A stretch of 13,817 bases of DNA from NCBI GenBank assembly GCA_023426435.1, contig JAFAAS010000178.1, positions 1 through 13,817 on the forward strand. Reading direction: 5' to 3'. This document shows positions 6,065 through 11,989 of this stretch, piece by piece. This DNA comes from Verrucomicrobiota bacterium (GTDB lineage: Bacteria; Verrucomicrobiota; Verrucomicrobiia; Opitutales; Opitutaceae). The notes beneath the pieces are model-generated. The model did not search any database. It was not told where the DNA came from and saw only the letters and a program-made list of their open reading frames with translations. The stretch's first letter is position 1, and each line of letters opens with the position of its first letter. The position numbers and the translations under genes are program-made.

Positions 6065-7564
6065 TCACGGCTGCCACAGAAAACTCCACGTCTCCGTGAG
6101 CACGTCGTCCCCTTCGCGCAAATAACAGCGCATCTCAACCGGCTTCCCCGACCCATCCGGACGAATCGCGAACGCCGCGCGCCACGTCTGGTTGTAGGGA
6201 TTTTTCTGCACAATGGAGTGTTCGAGTTTCGCACCGTCGCCGACGCTCACGACCGACTCGATCTTCGCCTCGGCCCCCTGCTTGTTGAGGTAAGTGCCCG
6301 TGAAATCGATAAAGAAACGTTCGAGATCAGGCTCATGCGTCTTCGTGCGGCCATGCCGCGTCGACAATACCCGCCCCGCCGGCGGATGAATCGTATCCAA
6401 ATACCAGTGCAACTTGTATTCGAGTTCCAACGGCTCTCCGACCTTCGGCGCCACGTCCGGCGTCCAAAACGCCACGATATTGTCATTCGTTTCATCTGGC
6501 GTCGGAATCTCCACCAGCCGCACCGAGCCCTTCCCCCAGTCGCCCACCGGCTCCACCCACGCACTCGGCCGCGCATGATACGCCGCTTCGAGATCCTGGT
6601 AATTCTCGAAATTCCGATCCCGCTGCACCAACCCGAACCCTTTCGGATTCGTGTCGCTGAACGCCGCCGTCCGCACCACGCGGGGATTCGTCAACGGCCG
6701 CCAGATCCACTCGTCGCCGCCCGTCCGCACGAGCAATCCATCCGAATCGTGCACCTCCGGCCGGAAATCGTTCGTCGGCTCATTCGTGCTCTCGCCGTGC
6801 CAATACATGCTCGTCAACGGCGCCAGCCCGATCGTCTTCACCTGCTTCCGGAAAAACAACGTCGCCTTCACCTGCGACACCGTCGCCGCCCCAGGCGCGA
6901 TCACAAAGCGATACGCCCCCGCCACACTCGGGCTGTCCAGCAGCGCATACACCGTCACGCTCTTCGCATTCTTCGCCGGCTGTTCGATCCAAAACTCCGT
7001 GAATACCGGAAACTCCTCCCCCGTCTGCTCGGCCGTATCCAAAGCCAAACCACGAGCCGACAACCCGTAGATCGCATTCTCGCACAACAACCGGAAATAA
7101 CTCGCGCCCTGAAAAGCCCCGAGCTCGTCGCCCGCGCGATTCAGCGGATACAAGATCTTGAACCCCGCGAACCCCATCGTCGGCGGCAATTCGCCCGTCT
7201 TCAGCCGATCGTAAATGAACAGATCCTTCGTAAACGGAATCAGCTTCTCCCGTCCGTTCTCCACTTCGTGAATCTGCACCGTGTTCACCTGAACGAAACC
7301 GGGATGGAAAAACTGCAGCTCGAAGGGACGCTTCTCCTTCCGCCACCAGGTGTGACCCGGCTCAAATCGAATCAGCCGGTGCTCGTCATACGTCAGCCGC
7401 TTCAACCACTCCGGCACCGGACTCTCCGGCTTCGCATACGGCTTCGCCGCGAGGGCCCTCGCCCGCTCGCGCAACACGTCGAAGTTGAAGCGCGTTTCCG
7501 CCGCCGACGCCACCGTTCCCGCGACGACCATCGCCGCCGCTAACCCAGCCAACCACGTTTTCAT
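6065..7564 (-). CDS. opgG: Periplasmic glucan biosynthesis protein OpgG (MdoG)
   Basis: This is a 499-aa exported protein that works on the glucan made by OpgH. The E. coli protein is 511 aa, so length is normal. A signal peptide covers residues 1-21 (MKTWLAGLAAAMVVAGTVASA, likely cleavage after A21). Family signatures are clear: the FNFDVLRERARALA start of the mature chain, the ILYPLN segment near 137-142, FGLVQRDRNFENYQDLEA at 310-327, GDWGKGSVRLVEIPT at 341-355, and the LHWYLD strand near 385-390. OpgG/OpgD proteins of E. coli have been assigned beta-1,2-glucanase activity (family GH186), so trimming or shaping the glucan is a reasonable role. The ATG at 7564 overlaps the UDG stop (ATGA) and gives a proper signal peptide. 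A longer frame from 7732 only re-reads the UDG gene. The 197-aa gene and opgH follow on the same strand. Confidence 0.96.
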   Translation of the reverse strand: MKTWLAGLAAAMVVAGTVASAAETRFNFDVLRERARALAAKPYAKPESPVPEWLKRLTYDEHRLIRFEPGHTWWRKEKRPFELQFFHPGFVQVNTVQIHEVENGREKLIPFTKDLFIYDRLKTGELPPTMGFAGFKILYPLNRAGDELGAFQGASYFRLLCENAIYGLSARGLALDTAEQTGEEFPVFTEFWIEQPAKNAKSVTVYALLDSPSVAGAYRFVIAPGAATVSQVKATLFFRKQVKTIGLAPLTSMYWHGESTNEPTNDFRPEVHDSDGLLVRTGGDEWIWRPLTNPRVVRTAAFSDTNPKGFGLVQRDRNFENYQDLEAAYHARPSAWVEPVGDWGKGSVRLVEIPTPDETNDNIVAFWTPDVAPKVGEPLELEYKLHWYLDTIHPPAGRVLSTRHGRTKTHEPDLERFFIDFTGTYLNKQGAEAKIESVVSVGDGAKLEHSIVQKNPYNQTWRAAFAIRPDGSGKPVEMRCYLREGDDVLTETWSFLWQP

Positions 7565-8526
7565 TTGTCTAAGAAATACCCGCGTTGCTTCTCCGAGATC
7601 GGCAGCTCCGCGCGTTCCATCACCTTCAACAAATCCTCCCAAATCATTCGCTTCGATCGATTCGACTGATTCCGCAGGATGTAGCTCGGGTGATACGTCA
7701 CCATCAGCGGCTTCCCGGCGAACTCCTTCCACTTTCCTCTCACTTCGCCCAGCGCCTTGAACGAACCCGCGCCCAACAAACCCGCCGCCGCCGTCGCGCC
7801 GAGCGCCACGATCAACTCCGGATTCACGATCTCGATCTGCGCGCGCAGGTTCGGCAGACAGTAGGCCATCTCCTCCGCCGTCGGAGGACGATTCCCATAC
7901 TGCACGCCGCTCGCATTGAGCGCCATCTCAGGCCGCCAGTTCATGATATTGCCGATGTAAACGTCTTCGCGCCGGAGCCCCATGGCCCCGATCATTTTCG
8001 TCAGCAATTGTCCCGCCGGACCGACAAACGGTTCCCCTTGCACTTCTTCTTCCGCCCCCGGCGCTTCGCCGACGAACATGATCTGCGCGTCCAAATTCCC
8101 GACGCCCAACACCACCTGCTTCCCGGGCCGCACATGCGCGCAACACACTTCATCCTTCAACACCTTCTCCTTCAACCACGCCATCCGCGTCGCCTTGTCT
8201 CCCTCCGGCAACGTAAACGCCTTCGGCTCCGGCACCGCCGCCACCCCTTCCGGCGCCGCCTTCTTCTCCACCGTCTTCACCGCCCCCGCCAATGGAGGCG
8301 CGGTGCCCCCACCGCGCAAAACCGCCCGCTCCTCTTTCACCGTCCCGCTTTCCTTCACCTCCGCGCCCACCTCCTCCACCTTCTCCACCGCCCGCGCGCC
8401 TTTCCGCGCCGCCACGACTTTCCGCAACGTCTCCACGCTTTCCTCCGACACCGACACGCTCTTCACGCCCGCCGCCTTCAGCCGCCGCAACTCCTCCGTC
8501 AAAACATTCAGTGCCGTTCGCATCAT
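7561..8526 (-). CDS. Family-4-like uracil-DNA glycosylase with altered Fe-S cysteines and a long N-terminal extension
   Basis: This is a 321-aa protein. The catalytic domain starts near residue 112 and removes uracil from DNA. It has motif GEAPG (153-157) followed by GEPFVGPAGQLL (164-175), and the active-site motif H279-P-S at 279-281 in TYHPSYIL. Family 4 enzymes usually hold a 4Fe-4S cluster with four cysteines. Here the first pair is an adjacent C128-C129 rather than C-x2-C, the third position reads N-W197-R-P instead of K-C-R-P, and only the last, C223, is typical, so the cluster is probably absent or different. About ten extra residues lie after W197. Residues 1-110 are rich in Lys, Glu, Ala and Val, look largely disordered, and contain a REP-like palindrome (codons for about 70-77). 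ATG 8526 overlaps the ribE stop (ATGA); the very next codon is also ATG. opgG overlaps its 3' end. Confidence 0.9.
   Translation of the reverse strand: MMRTALNVLTEELRRLKAAGVKSVSVSEESVETLRKVVAARKGARAVEKVEEVGAEVKESGTVKEERAVLRGGGTAPPLAGAVKTVEKKAAPEGVAAVPEPKAFTLPEGDKATRMAWLKEKVLKDEVCCAHVRPGKQVVLGVGNLDAQIMFVGEAPGAEEEVQGEPFVGPAGQLLTKMIGAMGLRREDVYIGNIMNWRPEMALNASGVQYGNRPPTAEEMAYCLPNLRAQIEIVNPELIVALGATAAAGLLGAGSFKALGEVRGKWKEFAGKPLMVTYHPSYILRNQSNRSKRMIWEDLLKVMERAELPISEKQRGYFLDK
8293..8318. repeat. REP-like palindrome embedded in the UDG coding sequence
   Basis: A perfect 8-bp stem gcgcggtg (8298-8305) / caccgcgc (8310-8317) surrounds the loop cccc. The left flank TGGAG resembles the GTAGG flank of the copies at 3043 and 6020, and the element points the same way on the + strand. 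It lies in frame within the disordered linker of the glycosylase and encodes roughly RGGGTAPP on the - strand. The insertion therefore lengthened the protein rather than breaking it. Confidence 0.75.
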
Positions 8527-9119
8527 TCACTCCGGGTTTGCAGAAGTTTCTCCACGTATTTGCCCAACAAATCGAATTCCAGGTTCACCTTCTCGCCCGC
8601 CTTTCGCGCCCCGAGATTCGTCACCTGCAAGGTGTGCGGAATCACCCACACCGCGAACGCATCGCCGTCCACTTCCGCGATCGTCAGCGAGATCCCGTCG
8701 ATCGCGATGCTGCCTTTGTGCACGAGATAACGCCCGCCGCCCTTCGGCACGCGCACTTTCAAATAATGATCCTTCCCGCGCGCCTCGAACACCTCAACGA
8801 CGCCGACGCCATCGATGTGTCCCGTCACGAAATGTCCCCCGACTTTCCCATCGAACTTCAAACTTCGCTCCAGGTTCACCGCGCCGCCCGCTCCCAGCTC
8901 CGAAAAATTCGTCAACCGCCGCGTCTCCTCCAACACATCGAACCACACGTATCCAGAATCGAACTTCGTCGCCGTCAGGCAGCATCCGTTCACCGCAATG
9001 CTGTCGCCCTCGGCCAGCCCCTCCAGCACCCGCTTCGCCGCCACCTGCAGCCGCCAAGCCTCCGCCCGCAGCGCAAAGCTCACCACGCTCCCCGTTTCCT
9101 CAACAATCCCCGTAAACAT
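8523..9119 (-). CDS. ribE: Riboflavin synthase, alpha chain
   Basis: This 198-aa enzyme converts two molecules of 6,7-dimethyl-8-ribityllumazine into riboflavin plus a pyrimidine that is recycled. Both lumazine-binding repeats are present. The N-terminal one starts with the invariant MFTGIVEETG and has GDSIAVNGCCLT (38-49), where C47 or C46 corresponds to the catalytic cysteine. GGHFVTGHIDG (94-104) with H101 opens the second repeat, followed by KGSIAIDGISLTI (135-147), IPHTLQVTNL (160-169) and the closing FDLLGKYVEKLL helix (182-193). Length is typical. The ATG at 9119 is backed by a GGAGGA site at 9136-9131. No other riboflavin gene is nearby and the 97-bp leader is filled with repeats, leaving no room for an FMN riboswitch. 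The UDG start overlaps its stop, so the two are probably co-translated. Confidence 0.97.
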   Translation of the reverse strand: MFTGIVEETGSVVSFALRAEAWRLQVAAKRVLEGLAEGDSIAVNGCCLTATKFDSGYVWFDVLEETRRLTNFSELGAGGAVNLERSLKFDGKVGGHFVTGHIDGVGVVEVFEARGKDHYLKVRVPKGGGRYLVHKGSIAIDGISLTIAEVDGDAFAVWVIPHTLQVTNLGARKAGEKVNLEFDLLGKYVEKLLQTRSE

Positions 9120-9130
9120 AAATTATTATC

Positions 9131-9136
9131 TCCTCC
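9131..9136 (-). promoter_or_regulatory. Shine-Dalgarno of ribE
   Basis: On the - strand GGAGGA occupies 9136-9131, eleven nt before ATG 9119, with an AT-rich spacer (GATAATAATTT) that should stay unpaired. This is the strongest ribosome site in the window and suggests ribE begins a fresh translation unit after the pseudo-HtrA gene instead of being coupled to it. Confidence 0.7.
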
Positions 9137-9150
9137 CTACGCCAACTCCC

Positions 9151-9218
9151 CTTCGTGTCCATTCGTGTCCCTTCGTGGTTCAAATCCATCCGTGTTCATC
9201 CGCGTCCATCCGTGGTTC
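9151..9218. repeat. Two tandem copies of a 10-bp-periodic array (CCATYCGTGT units)
   Basis: Two related blocks lie 36 bp apart. The first (9151-9180) has three 10-bp units of the type NTTCGTGtcc, and the second (9187-9216) three of the type CATCCGTGtt. Both blocks end in CGTGGTTCA, and the second supplies the TGA stop (9219-9217) of the pseudo-HtrA gene. I recall similar CATCCGTGT tracts as dispersed elements in unrelated bacteria. The array takes up most of the 97-bp gap in front of ribE. Confidence 0.85.
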
Positions 9219-10629
9219 ACAACCGGATCCTCAACACCGCCGTCTCCCCGCTCCGACTCACCAACACCACGCACTCCGCGCGCGTCGCATCGCCTTCGAT
9301 ATCCGCCAGCCGCTTCGCCGCGTCCTCAAAATCCTGCACCGCCACGCCGTCGATCTCGCGAATCCAATCGTCCGTGCGCAGCCCCGCCGTCGACGCCGGT
9401 CCATTCGGCTTCACGAAATGCGCGACCACCCCCGTCGCTCCTTCCGGCTTCACCCGCCGCGCCACCGCATCGTCATGCACAAATTCCCGCGCCGTGAAAC
9501 CGATCCGATCGAAATACGTCCGCTCCGCCTCCGAAAAAAACTTCGGCTGATCGCCCAGCGTCACCGTCACTTCCTGCCGCGCCCCGCTCCTCAGCACCGT
9601 CAACACCACCGTGTCGCCCGGCTTCCGCCGCACAATTTCCCGGCCCACAAAATTTCCCACCACGCGATCCGGTTTAAAACGCGGCAACGCCTGACCGTCG
9701 ATCGACACCAGCACGTCGCCTTCCTGCAAACCGCCCCGCTCCGCCGGACTTCCTTCAATCACTTCGCTGAACACCACCGCCGACTGCGATCCGAGTTTCA
9801 AAAACCGCGCCACTTCCGGATCCACCGGCTCCAGCCCATACGCCCCCAACCACGCCAGCGGCCGCCCAAACACATTCTGCGGCACGCGCCCCAACTGCGG
9901 CAGCACTTCCGGCGTCGTCAGCAACGCCGCGCTTTCCTCCACGTTCATCATCACCACCGGCAGCCCGCCGCGATCGCTCGTCGAGAATTGCAGAAAACTT
10001 TCCCCAAATCCCGTCAGCCCAATCCCCATAAACTTCCCTTCCGCATCGAACGCCGGCAGCCCCGGTCCCGTCACTTCGTCCAACGCCACCGCCGTCCGCT
10101 GCGGCAAAGCCTGCACCAACGACACCCGCCCGCTCATCCAATACGGCGTGAAATCCTCGTCCTTGTTGCGCAGCCCGATGCCCCACAACTCCTCCCCCAT
10201 CTTCGGCTCCCGCGCCTCGCCCACAAACTTCGTGATCGGCGTCAACTCCCCGCGCACCGCCTCCGCCGCCCGCACAAAATGCCAGCCCGATAACGCATCC
10301 TGCCCCAGATACTCGCCCGCCACACTCTCCGCCGACCCCGCGCGATACACTTTAAACTCCTTCAACTGCTTCGGCGTCGCCCGCGGATTCACCGCGATCG
10401 AGGGCAGGATAATCGTTCCGTTCTCATCGATCACCGTGCCATACGACACACTCGGCCGCCGCTCCGTCTCCGTCTCCACATAATGCTCCACCGCCACCAC
10501 GGTCTTCAACCGCTCCTCCCACAACTCCGCCACATCCGCGCGCGCGCCCGCGAACGCCGCACAGCACAACACCACCCCTTGCAGGAGCCTGCTCGCAGGC
10601 GATTTCAAGAAATTCATCCGCGTCCTCAT
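9217..10629 (-). CDS. Catalytically dead HtrA-like protein (pseudo-protease) with two PDZ domains
   Basis: This is a 470-aa exported paralogue of the HtrA protease encoded just upstream. A signal peptide covers about 1-31 (VVLCCAAFAGARA). Residues 36-235 follow the trypsin-like fold, but lined up with the neighbour all three catalytic positions are changed. The His position (TNAHV) reads PSIAV with I78, the Asp position (WTDLAV) reads LSGWHF with G115, and the Ser position (GNSGGP) reads TGPGLP with P189. PDZ1 spans about 262-360 (GSPAERGGLQEGDVLVSIDG) and PDZ2 about 372-470 (GPASTAGLRTDDWIREIDG), so binding is probably kept while proteolysis is lost. Its ATG at 10629 overlaps the HtrA stop (ATGA). 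A second ATG at 10617 has an AGG six nt upstream and may be the real start. A short palindrome lies inside the signal-peptide codons. Likely role: partner, regulator or substrate presenter of the active protease. Confidence 0.88.
   Translation of the reverse strand: MRTRMNFLKSPASRLLQGVVLCCAAFAGARADVAELWEERLKTVVAVEHYVETETERRPSVSYGTVIDENGTIILPSIAVNPRATPKQLKEFKVYRAGSAESVAGEYLGQDALSGWHFVRAAEAVRGELTPITKFVGEAREPKMGEELWGIGLRNKDEDFTPYWMSGRVSLVQALPQRTAVALDEVTGPGLPAFDAEGKFMGIGLTGFGESFLQFSTSDRGGLPVVMMNVEESAALLTTPEVLPQLGRVPQNVFGRPLAWLGAYGLEPVDPEVARFLKLGSQSAVVFSEVIEGSPAERGGLQEGDVLVSIDGQALPRFKPDRVVGNFVGREIVRRKPGDTVVLTVLRSGARQEVTVTLGDQPKFFSEAERTYFDRIGFTAREFVHDDAVARRVKPEGATGVVAHFVKPNGPASTAGLRTDDWIREIDGVAVQDFEDAAKRLADIEGDATRAECVVLVSRSGETAVLRIRL
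10581..10605. repeat. REP-like palindrome (GCAGGAGCCTGC type) inside the signal-peptide codons
   Basis: The palindrome gcctgc (10587-10592) / gcaggc (10595-10600) is preceded by GCAGGA and followed by GATTT. I recall GTAGGAGCCTGCTTGCAGGC-like elements as dispersed repeats in Opitutaceae, but cannot check. Read on the - strand it encodes most of SPASRLLQ near the N-terminus of the pseudo-HtrA protein. Confidence 0.6.
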
Positions 10630-11969
10630 GGTTTGAATACATACAGCGAAATCTGCCGATTCCGCATCGCTTCCACCAACACCGGCTCCGGCTGCGCCTC
10701 ATACGCCGCATGCGCCGCCTTCAACACGTCCAACGTCTCCACCGTTTGTTGGTTCACTTTTCGAATGATATCCCCGCGCTGAATCCCCGCCACACTCGCC
10801 GGAAATCCTGACTGCACGCCAATCACCAGCACACCCGTTTCATCCGCCAATTGATTCTCGCGCGCATACGTCCGCGACACCTTGCGCACGCTTAATCCCC
10901 ACTTTTCAAACGCCCACTCCTCGCCGACCCGGCTCTCCAATTTCTCCGTCACCACGACATACTCCTTCGTCTCTCCGCTCCGTCGCACCGACAACTTTAA
11001 CTCACTCCCCACCGGCCGGCTCGCGATCATGTTCTGAATTCCCGGCAACTGCTCCGGAAACCGCCCGTCCACTTTCACCCCGTCGATCGCCAGCAATATA
11101 TCCCCTCCCCGGATACCCGCGCGCGCCGCCGGCGAATCGCGATCCACATTGTTGATCAACATGCCCGTGTTCAGCGACAGCGCATAAAACCCCTCAAAAT
11201 CCTGCAGATCCCGCGGCACGATCCCAATGTAGCTCCGCTCGATCTCCCCATCGCGCACCAACCCGTCCACCACGCGTTTCGCGATATTCGCCGGAATCGC
11301 GAATCCCAGATTGTCCGCCCCCGCATAACCGCGCGAATTGATCCCCACCACGCGTCCATTCGCCGTCACCAGCGGCCCGCCCGAATTGCCCGGATTGATC
11401 GCCGCATCCGTCTGCAGCCAGGTGTTGAACGCCCCCGTCTCATATCCTTTCACCCCGCGCGGATCTTCAAAATACCGGTTGTTGTTCGAAATGATCCCGC
11501 GCGTCGCCGTCCGCGTCAGCCCATACGGCGTGCCCACCGCATACACCGTCTCGCCGACTTCGAGTTTGCTGCTGTCGCCAAACTCCGCGTGACGAAACTT
11601 CAACCCGCGCCGCTTCACTTCGTCCAAATCCAGCCGCAGCACCGCGAGATCCGTCCAGTGATCCCACCCCACGAGTTTCGCATTCACCCGCTCGAGATTC
11701 GCCAGCGTCACTTGCAACTCCACCGCGCGCGGCGACGCCACGTGCGCATTCGTCAGCACGATTCCGTCCTTCGACAAAATCACGCCCGACCCGATCCCCG
11801 ACGTAAACCGCCGCGCCCCCGCCTCGAACGCATGCTCGCGCACGTCGATCCGCACCACCGCACCCAACAACTCCTCAAACCCCCGGCTCAACGCCGCGTG
11901 CGCTGGTGAGACGATGGTTAAAATGCAGGCGCCCAGCGCGAAGATTGACCGTGCTACGAAAGATTTCAC
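10626..11969 (-). CDS. HtrA/Deg-like periplasmic serine protease with two PDZ domains
   Basis: This is a 447-aa exported serine protease or chaperone. A signal peptide spans 1-25 (cleavage after AHA). The trypsin-like domain has a full triad: H76 in LTNAHV, D107 in WTDLAV and S196 in GNSGGP. PDZ1 lies at about 247-345 (DSPAARAGIRGGDILLAIDG) and PDZ2 at about 353-445 (GFPASVAGIQRGDIIRKVN). In other bacteria such proteins degrade or refold damaged envelope proteins. The layout is DegP/DegQ-like, but a specific orthologue cannot be named. The start is GTG at 11969; no ATG lies upstream in frame and the signal peptide fits this start. It opens the - strand series, and its TGA overlaps the ATG of the inactive paralogue. 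leuS is divergent, with 20 bp between the starts, so its promoter must overlap coding DNA. Confidence 0.95.
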   Translation of the reverse strand: MKSFVARSIFALGACILTIVSPAHAALSRGFEELLGAVVRIDVREHAFEAGARRFTSGIGSGVILSKDGIVLTNAHVASPRAVELQVTLANLERVNAKLVGWDHWTDLAVLRLDLDEVKRRGLKFRHAEFGDSSKLEVGETVYAVGTPYGLTRTATRGIISNNNRYFEDPRGVKGYETGAFNTWLQTDAAINPGNSGGPLVTANGRVVGINSRGYAGADNLGFAIPANIAKRVVDGLVRDGEIERSYIGIVPRDLQDFEGFYALSLNTGMLINNVDRDSPAARAGIRGGDILLAIDGVKVDGRFPEQLPGIQNMIASRPVGSELKLSVRRSGETKEYVVVTEKLESRVGEEWAFEKWGLSVRKVSRTYARENQLADETGVLVIGVQSGFPASVAGIQRGDIIRKVNQQTVETLDVLKAAHAAYEAQPEPVLVEAMRNRQISLYVFKP

Positions 11970-11989
11970 AGTGGCGAGTTCACACGCGA

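Noticed and set aside
5885..7543. 552-aa open frame on the + strand
   Set aside because: It is extremely rich in Arg, His and Pro, the reverse reading of opgG and the 197-aa gene, with no motif. opgG on the other strand is certain.
7565..7732. Longer opgG start at 7732
   Set aside because: It would place 56 residues before a good signal peptide and only re-read the UDG gene in another frame.
9120..9216. FMN riboswitch in front of ribE
   Set aside because: The gap is 97 bp and mostly 10-bp repeats; the conserved RFN-element helices cannot be fitted.
9151..9218. CRISPR array
   Set aside because: Units are 10 bp with no spacers of about 30-40 bp and no cas genes are nearby.
8815..10293. 492-aa and 401-aa (8292-9497) open frames on the + strand
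   Set aside because: Both are Arg/Pro/His-rich antisense readings of ribE, UDG and the pseudo-HtrA gene.
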